30,493 nt of DNA from a virus, in the IMG/VR virus record IMGVR_UViG_3300028394_000232, positions 1 through 30,493 of that record; one strand, written 5' to 3'. Below are positions 19,101 to 26,355 of the stretch, one piece after another. The notes beneath the pieces are model-generated. The model searched no databases. It saw only the letters and a program-made list of their open reading frames with translations, and had not been told where the DNA came from. How positions within the stretch are numbered: the first letter of the stretch is position 1; each line of letters starts with the position of its first letter. The position numbers were made by a program, and so were the translations under genes.

Positions 19101-21615
19101 AGCACAGCGTCAAGAAATGATACGTAAGATCAACGATCAGTTTGGCCCCGGCAAGCTAGTATTCCCGTACTTCCCGCTACGTCGTTTTGGAGATAACTGG
19201 TTCCAAATTGGTAAAGGACCTAATAAAGAGTTCTATACCTTTCCAAATTCGTTCAGCCGCAACCTTTCGTTTAACAAACGTCGTCGGCAGTTGATGGCTG
19301 GCAATGCTCAACAAAAAGCAGCCGCAGATACTATGCGTATGGGTAATGGCATATCTGAGTTGTATTCTCAAAACATTGCTACGACCCAAGTGCTACGTGA
19401 TCTTGAGGACACAATTAACAGCCTGACCGCTACAGATGTAGCAGGTATCAAGTCTGAGATAAAAGACAGTCTTAACCAACTCGTCTATATGCTATTGCCA
19501 CAGCAGAGTATGCGTAAGATGTTTATCAACCGTCGGGCTGTCCAAGGTGCTAGCAGTGATATGTTGCGTGTGTTTGCCCAGACTGCCGTGCGTAGCGCAT
19601 ACCAAATGGCTAGGTTTAAATACGCCGAGCCTTTTGTCAACAACATAAACAACGCCCGTGACCATATCGACAATATGGAATCGGCACACGCCATAACTCC
19701 TCAACAGGGCGCGGTATACCGTGACTACGTATTGGAGTTGGAGAAACGCACCAAAGTTATCCTCGGCGTTGAAGACAAGAGCTTAGTAGCTAAAGCCGTT
19801 GGTGCTATTACAGGCACTACGTTTTTCTTCATGTTGTCGGCTCCTGCTAGCGCGCTGCTTAACATTCTTGGTATGGCGCAACTCACAATGCCATATATCG
19901 GCGGGCGCTATGGCTACGCTAAGACTAATGTAAAAATGCTTAAGTACTTGGCGCTTTATGGGTTGTCTATGCCTGAGCGTTCGCTAGCGCCTTTGGTACG
20001 TGGCAATTTTGCACAGGTATCATTTCCATCTATCGTGGAAAGCAGCATTCTGGCTAGGATGGACCCCATTATTCAGCGTGCGGCTAAACGATTTGTGGAC
20101 GATGGAGACATTAACATCTCCATGACTAACGATATTTTTGATCTCAGTGAAAACCCATCGGCGCTGTACACTGGATATGCAAACACTATCAAGAAACTTT
20201 TGGCTGGCATGTTCCATCAAGCTGAACGACTTAATCGTGAGATTGCACTACTTACTGTATTTGAACTAGCGTACGACAAGTTCACCAAAGAACCTAAGCG
20301 CAACATCCGTGGTGTGATCGAGCGCGACAACGCTGGTAAGCCTGTAATAAATAAGCCAAGCGAAGCGTTTGAGCTTGCGTTGCAAGAGGCTCGCGATATT
20401 GGAGGGCTAACCCTTGGTGACTACACCCGTCAAACAAAAGGACGCATCTTTGCGGAAATCCCTTCGCTAAATGTAGCCGCTCAGTTTAAGCAGTACGCTA
20501 TCGGTGCCACATACAACATACTACGCAATACTTACTTGTCTGTCGGTGCTCCATTCCGTAAGGCTGAGATTGAGCAGTTTCGCCAAGAGATGATTAAAGA
20601 TGGTTTGACGCCAGCGGTTATTGACCAACGTCTGGATGAGGCCGAGCAGATTCGCAAAGAAACATATCGCGAAGGTATGAAGCGTCTTGCGGGTATCCTC
20701 GGTATGTCGTTCTTGTTCGGTGGTATAGCTGCTCAGCCATTCTTCTCCATGCTCGGTCAGCTCGTTCAAATGTTTGCGCCAGACGATGATGACGAGTTCT
20801 TTGATTGGGAGAACTGGTTCTACAACTACATGGAAAATGAAGTTGGTGGTTCTGCCGCAGCAATCTTTAAGAAGATGGGTATGGACGCCGAGAAGTCAGA
20901 GAAGGCTGGCGTTGCCCTTGGCGAAGCACTTGCACGCGGACCTCTTGCTACTGCGACTGGAACATCGCTTGCTGATCGTGTTAGCTTGGATTTAAAAAAC
21001 CTCTGGTGGCGTGAAGGACGATATTCTCCTGATGTACGCCAATCGTTACAGCAAGACATTATTGCTAACATCGGCCCAACTGTTGGGTTAGGACTTAACT
21101 GGGCAGATGCTTGGCAGTTAGCAGGTGAGGGTCAGTGGGGTCGTGCGTTTGAAAAAGCCGCCCCTGCTATGTTTAGCAAAGCTGCTACTGCGTATCGTCT
21201 TGGAACTGAAGGTGCTACATCTAGTGGCGGTGAGGTTATTGGCGGGCTCTACCCAGAGCAATTCACTACATGGGAATTGGGAATGCAGGCTATTGGTCTA
21301 CAGCCAGAGAAACTTGCACAGGCGCAGAAGGCTGCTATCCAAGCCAAAACCTATGAGCAAAAAATCATAGACCGACGCAACTCGTTACTTGACCGTCTGT
21401 GGATGGAGCGTGGCAAACCTAGTTATGCAGATGCGTTACAGAAATCGAATGAGTTTTCTTTGAAGTACCCAGAGGTTGCTATCGACGGCGACGCTATCTC
21501 CAACTCGTTTGACGCTCGTGCAGAAGCTAAAGCACAAGCCGAAGCGGTTGGTGCTAAGTTAAATTCTAAGATGCTAGGACGTACCGCCCCTATGCTGCGT
21601 TACGGCATGCAGTAA
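13129..21615 (+). CDS. Giant virion protein with GHKL ATPase and two HExxH peptidase motifs
   Basis: A 2828-residue protein ending the late operon. In order: three W-x-PP(S/T)DAV repeats (residues 3-44) and a fourth at 476-483; Ala/Glu-rich helical linkers; a GHKL-type ATPase module (about 850-1005) with N box ELLQNAFDA (E869, N873), DNARGM (D911), SGGLGLAKMG (942-951) and HGTTVTV (996-1002); a zincin motif HEMAH (1379-1383) with nearby GHGVGH; a Ser/Gly linker (about 1435-1510); a second zincin HEIVH (1671-1675) with SEFVAE (E1727 as likely third ligand); then a long helical half with hydrophobic stretches near 2221-2260 and 2519-2545. Its size, position and membrane-seeking end suit an ejected protein that acts in the host during or after DNA entry; this is inference. 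It resembles the polyvalent multi-domain phage proteins. No clear ribosome site precedes the ATG, two bases after the previous stop, so it may rely on coupling. Confidence 0.82.
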   Translation: MAWTPPSDAVVVQPPADAPSGGWKPPSDAVAVKAEKWAPPTDAVVAETPSSGSPMGEDLGAAIMGEAASRKPKTFTGSVFDTEEFNPALSPEEAMRLSRRAYAEQTTKPARRLPPEMTPSPEYVGRDRTADEVALDLTAALSKGPAGFFKGILNNLPGDPGTDLFGGIEQRAERAVSPITKGSEIARQGAISRAQQLEGEVGAARATYQTMFTPAGMQVIMQGAGSLIPSIGMSLAGLSARAVTAANMLSNAGDAAVQSAEQLKQISPQEWSKNEVYRSLRDSGLSHRDTVNMLAPIYAVPSQAFGAATGALSGATGLERALIGGTKKGLLSAAGRAGAELLGEEIESVVPQFVGNLVASTIDPKITATQGLGQTAVETAFGTLPGASLAALPSKRTNALNSYAQSKGYADVQDMIRKVVPSAGRQAVEEELIDALDREADEREIADQEAAAEREAIQAPPVEITPLEGPEPPDIFTPPTDAVATPTEIIEPTEAVEKVETPLTTEISEKVAEARDVTNPQYTPMFKYITGINKTLDAFYNQLYTNNHDQLPDDLRQTRFILDGINDAMRLIQTRLSSWDHPAVMYKTPSQRAEAKSKATAEERELLSAASNLSAIGTRLANQSMALYKGYKGKKAGSQEKINAAEKEAEKEFMRAFELMHARGLLSEEEAEFWEAMQAAKPKQEAPPEPKERIDELLDERYPFLAEEPPQQVPVDKPAPITDLFTPETPEDSTTPKPVEDKPYFGSEEINALGDKIKDAINTITNDFMVGDLVRYGNTSGTVIGVEDTHVKLHPDGAKSPKAFYRVPKARVELVARPDTTSKSAAMAIGEDKKFGSEQGKLNADMGGLIQLLGANMYAASIAEVSVKELLQNAFDAVKGAVSSKKAPSLYKQGEITITFDDNERTITIQDNARGMTPEIVRDAFFTVAGSDKSDLAPEDRSGGLGLAKMGFMLGAERLILSTVRDGVRVTVDTTSKDIANSKFQIVKKPAPKGEHGTTVTVKIPEYYVDPKTGEKKDIYFSANPEYYDVLEKPLIGPVIVKTVRKSTFKNEEKTLPIGLDFPADKYLPFKVNFGWGSADIYFSKERNSGSSYSIKHQVLSSGVYQFNTEFKLNPQEKIPYDIIVNIKPNVEAKHPDYPFENSRERFKKRLDEDIASMGAYLAQIARGNEAADLQENFKNIVSMPRVDVGQDIADTTNKLQKSFDRRGKVERRELPPMPSEVRVEGTRVIAVDTGKTVADTAKQKEKQTKGTFQAEQAAPEMKDFLLNMAQNPNQPIFHNNTNVDFLEVGRQYGTPEVFFAELGTVMVEMKEALANSGMYGYDVLKPENLFFGGVSIDKGYGGVHIKVPYKAVLINPFYDFGAKTLFGAREYLWETMTHEMAHTGDMGHGVGHNTHMLKVRQYLADEGLADYFRDALMEVLTKHESAFTAMREAYGRSTTKNTAKSLEDYGKGSASASDGSAASRSEDSIRPVPAGRGSGGYGDIRAASSANPTSGIPRATGSTSPDSVKGLHQDVVDAINRNDVNATLRAISRNTSGLYAELARRLAELNLPTSIVFNNERALVRQLIDDGSAQQQIRLFAYLSRVAPETYEKYFKDYDKSENLERVNEGLTKLGGIDTSPVNTELAAVKEAYRKNITGLTAPGFFAPTMDAINIRPNPTLGSDNRVVLHEIVHAATEFMLYGQLGNLTTEQLQAVADIYEMYDYAQSKLPPGDYGFTSISEFVAEIMTNQGFQNKLKAIPYPARKTSVLNSFVRFVANLFGFKNLTGAAMSAVNDILSPHRPSIVKAGPLRFATNPPKKRVRGPISKPDTWRTAEKVQTTIKEELSAAAKGRVPLGTALKDLTGALWSASGSGVRFLILPVLNLRQLKDLTRTKFPQLTGAVDIVEKMVAYRGQQIRVAEKIVQTWGPLQSKYPKQSSLMSRIMLESTIRARDPDAGVPAGGVPDALDNAYAALRPEFKQLYREVRDFFGAQVTEMVRTMKQRALGLPKAQRQEMIRKINDQFGPGKLVFPYFPLRRFGDNWFQIGKGPNKEFYTFPNSFSRNLSFNKRRRQLMAGNAQQKAAADTMRMGNGISELYSQNIATTQVLRDLEDTINSLTATDVAGIKSEIKDSLNQLVYMLLPQQSMRKMFINRRAVQGASSDMLRVFAQTAVRSAYQMARFKYAEPFVNNINNARDHIDNMESAHAITPQQGAVYRDYVLELEKRTKVILGVEDKSLVAKAVGAITGTTFFFMLSAPASALLNILGMAQLTMPYIGGRYGYAKTNVKMLKYLALYGLSMPERSLAPLVRGNFAQVSFPSIVESSILARMDPIIQRAAKRFVDDGDINISMTNDIFDLSENPSALYTGYANTIKKLLAGMFHQAERLNREIALLTVFELAYDKFTKEPKRNIRGVIERDNAGKPVINKPSEAFELALQEARDIGGLTLGDYTRQTKGRIFAEIPSLNVAAQFKQYAIGATYNILRNTYLSVGAPFRKAEIEQFRQEMIKDGLTPAVIDQRLDEAEQIRKETYREGMKRLAGILGMSFLFGGIAAQPFFSMLGQLVQMFAPDDDDEFFDWENWFYNYMENEVGGSAAAIFKKMGMDAEKSEKAGVALGEALARGPLATATGTSLADRVSLDLKNLWWREGRYSPDVRQSLQQDIIANIGPTVGLGLNWADAWQLAGEGQWGRAFEKAAPAMFSKAATAYRLGTEGATSSGGEVIGGLYPEQFTTWELGMQAIGLQPEKLAQAQKAAIQAKTYEQKIIDRRNSLLDRLWMERGKPSYADALQKSNEFSLKYPEVAIDGDAISNSFDARAEAKAQAEAVGAKLNSKMLGRTAPMLRYGMQ
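17432..17656 (+). CDS. Overprinted 74-aa gene inside the giant gene
   Basis: An open frame of 74 codons, one base out of register with the giant gene, running from ATG 17432 to TAA 17656. GAGGGA lies 5 bases before the ATG. The product is a balanced, soluble, helix-prone protein rich in Gln, Glu and Leu (MDDQQLKTLQSLLRTTEKV at the start, QQEGDQEGMAIYEPLVLLTQ in the second half). In the same stretch the giant frame encodes an unstructured Ser/Gly/Ala linker between its two peptidase domains. This composition contrast is the reverse of an ordinary shadow frame and suggests the small frame is the constrained one here. No family is recognised. It could be an independent gene, or a relic of a separate gene before a fusion. 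Expression is not proven by sequence. Confidence 0.55.
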   Translation: MDDQQLKTLQSLLRTTEKVPPQHRMEALQVGARTQFGLYQQEGDQEGMAIYEPLVLLTQQAESPEQLEALVRTA

Positions 21616-21810
21616 TTACTTACGCCAAACCCGCAGACCTTTGATGCCGTCTTCGATAACGGCCTTTATTGCTACCTTGAAACCAAGACGCTTGGTCACA
21701 GCCAACACCGTTGTTTTACTTTCCTCTAGTTTTAGGCAGGGCACGAAGAACGACGTGCCCCTTTTGAACTTGCGCCAGTTAATCTGATAGTCAAGGTCAT
21801 TTATCCTCAT
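21616..21810 (-). CDS. Small basic protein, 64 aa, end of the early operon
   Basis: A small Lys/Arg-rich protein, unrecognised, with an alternating beta-helix look: RINDLDYQINWRKFKRGTSF, then FVPCLKLEE, a helix VTKRLGFKVAIKAVIEDG and an IKGLRVWRK ending. The basic, compact composition would suit a nucleic-acid binding or regulatory protein, but that is only a guess. The start at 21810 is preceded by GAGG; an alternative ATG at 21825 adds five residues. Either way it overlaps the end of the primase-helicase gene, so it is translationally coupled to it. Its stop abuts the stop of the giant plus-strand gene with no intervening base. Confidence 0.65.
   Translation of the reverse strand: MRINDLDYQINWRKFKRGTSFFVPCLKLEESKTTVLAVTKRLGFKVAIKAVIEDGIKGLRVWRK
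21739..21765 (+). terminator. Possible intrinsic terminator of the late operon
   Basis: GGGCACG (21739-21745) and CGTGCCC (21754-21760) form a perfect 7-bp GC-rich stem with an 8-base loop, followed by CTTTT in the plus direction only. It lies about 125 bases past the giant gene stop, inside the oppositely oriented small gene 21616-21810. The T run is short, so termination may be partial. No other good stem plus T-tract is visible between the convergent operons. A weaker stem GCCGT/ACGGC at 21646-21663 precedes CTTTATT. Confidence 0.4.
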
Positions 21811-24610
21811 CGGCTTGCGCCTCATCCGTATCTGTAGTACCTATGAAAGCATCAGGGTCAAGGAAGTCGCCCTTAGAACAATCAAATACAAATGCATCAA
21901 CTGGCGGGATGCCGCTAATCTTTGTGCCTTTAGCCATGCGTTTCTTCACGGTGCCAACATAGATACCGTCTTTGGTAAGCGAGGTCAGCACATCCTTAAT
22001 CGTGATCTGATGCTCGGCACACCAAGCCCGTAACTTCTTACTGATGATGAACAACTTGCGGGTATCAGGCTCCATCCGAATGATGAGTTCGCCCTGTGGT
22101 TCTAAGATAGGGAGCATCTCTACCCCCGTTCGTTTGTCCGCTTGGTCGTTAATCACCAAGGTATTGCGACGGTGCTCACTCCAGTACTCGCCGATCACAC
22201 TGCTGTGGGTTGTGGCTGGTGGCTTAATCTCTGTACGCATCTGACCGAACTCGGCGACTGCCCATTTGAGTACGCGACCTACGTCGATATCATGGATCCC
22301 TAGACGCTTGGCAAACAAAGCACCAGCTATGTTGCATGCCGCCACACCTGACCAGAACCGCTCACGGCCTGTAAATCCAATCTGCTTGTCGATGATGCGC
22401 TGTAGTTCCTTAACTTCTAAGATACGTTCTTCCAAGTTTTCTACCAAGTCACGGATGTAGATAGACCCTGCATGCCCGTAGTTTGTGTAGAGCTTGGGAT
22501 ACAGATCGTCGGCTTCTTCCTTAGTGATTAGCTTAGTCTCAGGGATTTGATACTCAATTACCCGCATCAATTCACCGTCGGGTGTGGACTTCAAGGACTT
22601 AAGCTTGTCTACGATCGATGCGTTTGACGAACAAAGAAGCATAGTCTGCCACTTAGCAAAGTTCTTGCGCTCAGAGTTCGAGTTGGAGTTCATCCGTCCA
22701 CGGCCTCGGCCTTGGGAAACTGCATAGGCAAAGTCAGAACAGTCTTCTGGCTTCATCTTGGTAATCTCGTCACAGCCCAATCCAATGTTGTTCATCACAC
22801 CGAGTCGGTGTAGCCGCACAGCCATAGTGTCCCGCTCAATCAGCATCAGTTCTTCGGGGTGCCCATACACGCTGTGCATAGCCTTGATTGCTGTTGTCTT
22901 GCCTGTGCCAGACTCATTGTTAATCATGTTAATGATTGCGCCTTTAAGATGCAGATGCTTCATTAGCGGTGCGCCAAACGCAGTAAAGAATCCAAATGCA
23001 TGAGGCTCAAACCCCGGAATGTCGTACTTGTTTATTACATTTTTCCATTCTTCAAAGTCACCGACTGGGTTGAACCAATCTGAAAGGTCTGCTGTGTAAC
23101 TAGATGGTGGACTGTACTTGTCACCCTGTGCGGTAATCTCCCGCTCACCCAAGATAAACGATTTATCCTTCTCGGTCCAACCGAACTGCGTCCTCATAAT
23201 CTCTGCTCCTTGTTTGTATTGCATCTCCTTCACCGAACGAACGATATAGGCCATGATGTTTTCCATTTGCTTCTTCAACGCTACGACACCAAACCAAGCC
23301 AGCTTCTCGCGTAACTTATCTGTTGTCAGCAAATCCACCACAGGCAACGCAAACTCTTTTACGCCGTCACGAGGGGTGTGCAGACGCATCCAAATGGTTT
23401 CACCCGCTTGCGGGTCTTTCAATCGCTTGACCACATACAGGTCATGTTCGTAAATCAAATCGGCTTCGGGGTCATCATCATCTGACTTGCGATAGACGCC
23501 GCCGTTCTTACCTCTGAAGTATGGAAAAGGGTATTCGGGGATATCGTAGATAACCGTCTTCTCTTCCGTCACGTACTCAACCGTGTTGTCCTCTGCTGTA
23601 GCGGCGGCAATCTCTGCGCCAAGAACAATAGGGCTTTTAATCTTGCCTTTATGGATGCAACCTGCGCAACCTGATGGGTTGATAGCCTCCCACGAATCGC
23701 ATGTGTAAGGCCCCTTGATTAGTTGTACCTTGGCGACTGTCTCGTCAGGGTGGTAGTCGGGGTGATCTCTAGATACATCGTGTATGGCGGTGTCGGCATC
23801 CGTGCAAAACTTAGCAATAGATAACGTGGCACGCCAACGTGGTTCGTCTAAGATCTTTTGGTCAGTGATTGCTCTAGCTAGCTGCAGGCAGCCTGTTCCA
23901 CTTACGTTCTTGTCTAATATGATTTGGAATCGGTGTTGACGATTGCCCATCAACGCCTTGGTCATGTCATCTGCAAATGTAGGCAGATAGTCTGGCGTCT
24001 CATCCATCACGCCAAGTTTGTCTTTGAACTCACCGAACGATATCTCGTCGCCCATCACCATAACTGTTACTGGTAGTGGTGGCTCAGTCTTATGGTTGAA
24101 TGTGTCGGGCATCCGTAGGATAGATGCGGCATCGGCAGTTCTAGCGGGATCGTCCTCCAAGCCTTCCTGATTGCACACGACTTTTAAACGCTTAGCGGTG
24201 TTAACCCACTCTTTGCGGGAGATTGGTTCAGTCAAAGGCCAGTAGACATGCAGTCCACGACCAGAGTTCACAATCGTCGGCCTCGGTAAGCCAACAGTTT
24301 TACAGAATGTTTTAAGCGCGGCTAGTCCGTCACCTTGATCGGCATACGGCTTACCTATCCCACAGTCAATATCAAGCCAAAACGACTTAATGTTTTTCAC
24401 GTTATCGTTAGTACGTGAACCTGATTCTTCGTACTTTGCACACGCAAAGTAAACGTCAAATCCTTCGTCCAGCAAAGTCTGAACGGCATCTTCTACTCCC
24501 TGCATGTCCTCAACAAATATTTGTCGAGGGTGGCCTGTCTTCTTTAGACCCACCACGCAGTACCACCCGTCAGACGATAACACCGTCGACAGTAAATCTG
24601 CTCTTGTCAT
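21797..24610 (-). CDS. Primase-helicase: AEP primase fused to DUF927-type ATPase
   Basis: A 937-residue replication protein. The N-terminal part is an archaeo-eukaryotic type primase: metal site LDID (D80, D82), nucleotide-binding SGRGLHVYW (116-124, H121), and ADAASILRMPDTFNHK (159-174) as the third conserved region. A CxxC element (GCAGCIHKG) sits in the linker. The C-terminal half is an SF3/AAA-like helicase of the DUF927 type with Walker A SGTGKT (K571) and Walker B GLGCDE (D614, E615), then arginine-rich GRGRGRMNSNSNSERK, where DUF927 ATPases place substrate-sensing residues. It would unwind DNA and make primers at the fork for the family A polymerase at the right edge of the window. The start has AGAGGCGG upstream, 51 bases after the HTH gene. 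The domain calls are strong; DUF927 naming is by recall. Confidence 0.88.
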   Translation of the reverse strand: MTRADLLSTVLSSDGWYCVVGLKKTGHPRQIFVEDMQGVEDAVQTLLDEGFDVYFACAKYEESGSRTNDNVKNIKSFWLDIDCGIGKPYADQGDGLAALKTFCKTVGLPRPTIVNSGRGLHVYWPLTEPISRKEWVNTAKRLKVVCNQEGLEDDPARTADAASILRMPDTFNHKTEPPLPVTVMVMGDEISFGEFKDKLGVMDETPDYLPTFADDMTKALMGNRQHRFQIILDKNVSGTGCLQLARAITDQKILDEPRWRATLSIAKFCTDADTAIHDVSRDHPDYHPDETVAKVQLIKGPYTCDSWEAINPSGCAGCIHKGKIKSPIVLGAEIAAATAEDNTVEYVTEEKTVIYDIPEYPFPYFRGKNGGVYRKSDDDDPEADLIYEHDLYVVKRLKDPQAGETIWMRLHTPRDGVKEFALPVVDLLTTDKLREKLAWFGVVALKKQMENIMAYIVRSVKEMQYKQGAEIMRTQFGWTEKDKSFILGEREITAQGDKYSPPSSYTADLSDWFNPVGDFEEWKNVINKYDIPGFEPHAFGFFTAFGAPLMKHLHLKGAIINMINNESGTGKTTAIKAMHSVYGHPEELMLIERDTMAVRLHRLGVMNNIGLGCDEITKMKPEDCSDFAYAVSQGRGRGRMNSNSNSERKNFAKWQTMLLCSSNASIVDKLKSLKSTPDGELMRVIEYQIPETKLITKEEADDLYPKLYTNYGHAGSIYIRDLVENLEERILEVKELQRIIDKQIGFTGRERFWSGVAACNIAGALFAKRLGIHDIDVGRVLKWAVAEFGQMRTEIKPPATTHSSVIGEYWSEHRRNTLVINDQADKRTGVEMLPILEPQGELIIRMEPDTRKLFIISKKLRAWCAEHQITIKDVLTSLTKDGIYVGTVKKRMAKGTKISGIPPVDAFVFDCSKGDFLDPDAFIGTTDTDEAQADEDK

Positions 24611-24630
24611 AGCCGCCTCTAGGAAATGCG

Positions 24631-24658
24631 TCGGAAGGGCGCGGCGAGCCCCATCCGA
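24631..24658. other. GC-rich hairpin before the primase-helicase gene
   Basis: In the 51-base gap between the HTH gene and the primase-helicase gene, TCGGA (24631-24635) and TCCGA (24654-24658) pair, the stem continuing with GGG/CCC after one mismatch; it encloses a GC-rich loop. There is no T run after it in either direction, so it is not a standard terminator. It may be an mRNA processing or stability element or an operator for the adjacent HTH protein. It stops 20 bases upstream of the ATG, leaving the ribosome site exposed. Confidence 0.35.
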
Positions 24659-24661
24659 ACG

Positions 24662-24904
24662 CTACTGAACAAACCCAACCTTTGAAAGCATCTCGTTAAT
24701 TTTGGTCTCGTGTACCTTGCGTGGAATCCACTCACCTGTAAACCACTTGTAGATGGTCATGCGGCTAACTCCAAAGTACTCGGAAACTTCACGAACGGAA
24801 TAGTCTTTCTTGATGCAGAAGCGCCCCAGCTTTACGCCGGGACTTTTAATATCTGCTTCTTGGTTGGCGCGGACGATTCGAGTTGCGTAACCTCTGTTAT
24901 CCAT
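24662..24904 (-). CDS. Helix-turn-helix DNA-binding protein, 80 aa
   Basis: An 80-residue protein with a clear helix-turn-helix at about residues 35-57: YSVREVSEYFGVSRMTIYKW followed by FTGEWIPRK. This is the plan of small Xre/Cro-like or MerR-like phage regulators: a first helix, the turn at G45, and a recognition helix SRMTIYKWF. A basic N-terminus (about 1-33) and an amphipathic C-terminal helix complete it. It starts with TAATG overlap with the gene upstream, so it is co-transcribed with replication genes and may provide feedback on this operon. Candidate targets are the palindrome at 26505-26517 and the stem at 24631-24658; neither link is shown. Confidence 0.78.
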   Translation of the reverse strand: MDNRGYATRIVRANQEADIKSPGVKLGRFCIKKDYSVREVSEYFGVSRMTIYKWFTGEWIPRKVHETKINEMLSKVGFVQ

Positions 24905-25770
24905 TACTCGTCATCAGTCCATTGCTTCAGTACATCATTGAACTCCTTTTTAGGGGCGGGTTCAGCGTTTTTCTTAGCAGTGCGCTTAGTTGGCTCAGGC
25001 AGTATGTCTTCTACCTCAGCTTTAGGTGCAGGGGCGGCAATCGATTTGCGCTTAACACCGTCGGTCTGTGAAGGTGTCTGCACGACAGCGGATTTTGCGG
25101 CAGGGCTATCACCTTTGTCTTTAGCAACTAACCACTCTTCTTTGGTCAAGAAACGTGCGGGCTTGAAGGTCAACTTGGGGGTATCGCTATCGCTGTCCAT
25201 ACGCATCTCTGTTACCAAAGTGCCGAGGCTCTTGCCTTGTGCGCCAACATACTTAGCGTATTGCTGAAACGGCATCTTGTCCACATCACCGCGACCAAAG
25301 ATTGACTTGGCGGGTAACACCAACTGGAACACATCGCCCCCAACGTCGTCGGCTAACAAGACAGCCAAGCGTTGCTGATAGCGACAGGCGCGTGAATCGC
25401 CTTGACCAGAACCTTTGATGTTTTGTGAACAGCCTTCGCAAGAAGAGTGTTGTGGGTACTCGATGCTTGCATCGGGCTTTTCGCCATCGTTAGACCAGCA
25501 GTCAGGGTGCGAAGTCTCACCAGCAACATACTTACCAGCGTAGAAAGAACGCGACACTTTAGTTGCGCCGTTCACAATGACAATGTTCATTGCGCGGTTT
25601 TCATTCTTTGCAATTTCCTCACCGCTGACCATCATGCGGAACACACCACCACGGATGGAGATGCGCTTCATGCCAGTGTTACCGGCAAGTGCTTTGGTCA
25701 TGTCATCGAGGCCGACTTCCTTTAGGTAGTCAGGTAGATTGGTGCTGAAAAGTGCGAGGTCGTTACTCAT
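24904..25770 (-). CDS. Candidate ssDNA-binding protein with Cys cluster, 288 aa
   Basis: The chosen start is ATG 25770, with AAAGGA 7 bases upstream; the open frame extends further to 25836, but only inside the neighbouring gene. Residues 36-160 appear to be a beta-rich globular domain containing H88, C91, C111xxC114 and C129, a likely zinc site (HPDCWS, SSCEGCSQN, RACRYQQRL). After about residue 205 comes a Pro/Ala/Lys/Ser-rich flexible tail, ending in the acidic tip KQWTDDE. A globular beta domain, disordered tail and acidic end are the layout of phage single-stranded DNA-binding proteins, and the replication operon supports it. The family is not recognised with certainty, so this is an informed candidate only. 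Confidence 0.6.
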   Translation of the reverse strand: MSNDLALFSTNLPDYLKEVGLDDMTKALAGNTGMKRISIRGGVFRMMVSGEEIAKNENRAMNIVIVNGATKVSRSFYAGKYVAGETSHPDCWSNDGEKPDASIEYPQHSSCEGCSQNIKGSGQGDSRACRYQQRLAVLLADDVGGDVFQLVLPAKSIFGRGDVDKMPFQQYAKYVGAQGKSLGTLVTEMRMDSDSDTPKLTFKPARFLTKEEWLVAKDKGDSPAAKSAVVQTPSQTDGVKRKSIAAPAPKAEVEDILPEPTKRTAKKNAEPAPKKEFNDVLKQWTDDE

Positions 25771-25960
25771 TTGATTTTCCTTTAATAAAGTTGTATATAG
25801 CATTTGCGTTAAAGAGCAGCTCTTCAACTGACCCATCGGAGTACTTGTTCTGTTTCATCAAAACAAGTGCCTGATCTACCGCACGCTCTCGGTAGAACAT
25901 TTCATCGCGTTCCTTGCGGAACTGCATTTCCATTGTGGTTATCTCGGTGTTGTCGTCCAT
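25763..25960 (-). CDS. Small acidic helical protein, 65 aa
   Basis: A 65-residue protein with GGAGG six bases before its ATG, inside the end of the upstream gene. The sequence is helical and charged: MQFRKERDEMFYRERAVDQA, then LVLMKQNKYSDGSVEELLFN. It overlaps the genes on both sides (start at 25960 shared with the previous stop, end over the first 8 bases of the SSB candidate), which supports it as real. Its function is not recognised; small proteins between recombination and replication genes in phages are often accessory or host-takeover factors. Confidence 0.6.
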   Translation of the reverse strand: MDDNTEITTMEMQFRKERDEMFYRERAVDQALVLMKQNKYSDGSVEELLFNANAIYNFIKGKSNE

Positions 25961-26355
25961 TACTTCCTCCGAATGGTGATTTCATATTCCCGATCAATGT
26001 TCAAACCCATAGGTTCAACATCGGGGTTGTTCTCTAAGAACTCTTTCATATTCGTTTGATGAATACGTTTCTCCAATAGCCCCATTGCTTCATGCTCTTG
26101 CATAAATTTATAGAAGCTTTCCCAGTCATTAGTCCAGAAGCGGTCTTTGACGGTTCGATACGCAGTGCCCTGCGGTGTTGAAAAGCTAGTCACGCCAGTC
26201 TCTTTCGAGACCTCAAGTAACTTGTGCTTTAGGATAGTCATCTGCTCCTCTAACTGGGCAGACTCGGCTTTGTACTTTGCGTACATTGCTTCTTTGGTGT
26301 CGCGAATCTTAATGTAAGCCTCGACGACTTTCTCAATAGAAAATTCTGATTCCAT
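25960..26355 (-). CDS. Coiled-coil protein, 131 aa, first gene behind the strong promoter
   Basis: The chosen start is ATG 26355 with GGAG 7 bases upstream; a longer frame reaching 26439 begins with TTG inside the structured leader and is rejected. Residues about 5-55 form a helical, Lys/Glu-rich region (VVEAYIKIRDTKEAMYAKY, then QLEEQMTILKHKLLEV). The C-terminal half has TSFSTPQGTAYRTVKDRFWT, then WESFYKFMQEHEA, LLEKRIHQTNMKEFLENNP and a beta ending YEITIRRK. This coiled-coil plus small domain plan occurs in phage early proteins found beside recombination or SSB genes. The biochemical role is unknown. As the first gene downstream of the promoter and leader at 26356-26517, it is probably strongly expressed and leader-controlled. 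Confidence 0.68.
   Translation of the reverse strand: MESEFSIEKVVEAYIKIRDTKEAMYAKYKAESAQLEEQMTILKHKLLEVSKETGVTSFSTPQGTAYRTVKDRFWTNDWESFYKFMQEHEAMGLLEKRIHQTNMKEFLENNPDVEPMGLNIDREYEITIRRK

Noticed and set aside
24710-25267. 185-codon plus-strand frame opposite the HTH and SSB candidate genes
   Set aside because: Covers two well supported minus-strand genes with good starts; Ser/Leu-rich and lacks a ribosome site.
25812-25824. AAGAGC-A-GCTCTT palindrome
   Set aside because: A 6-1-6 dyad inside the 65-residue gene, with no promoter around it. Such dyads are expected a few times by chance in 30 kb.
25771-25836. Longer start (22 extra residues) for the SSB candidate
   Set aside because: The extension lies in the coding end of the 65-residue gene; the ATG at 25770 has a strong AAAGGA site.
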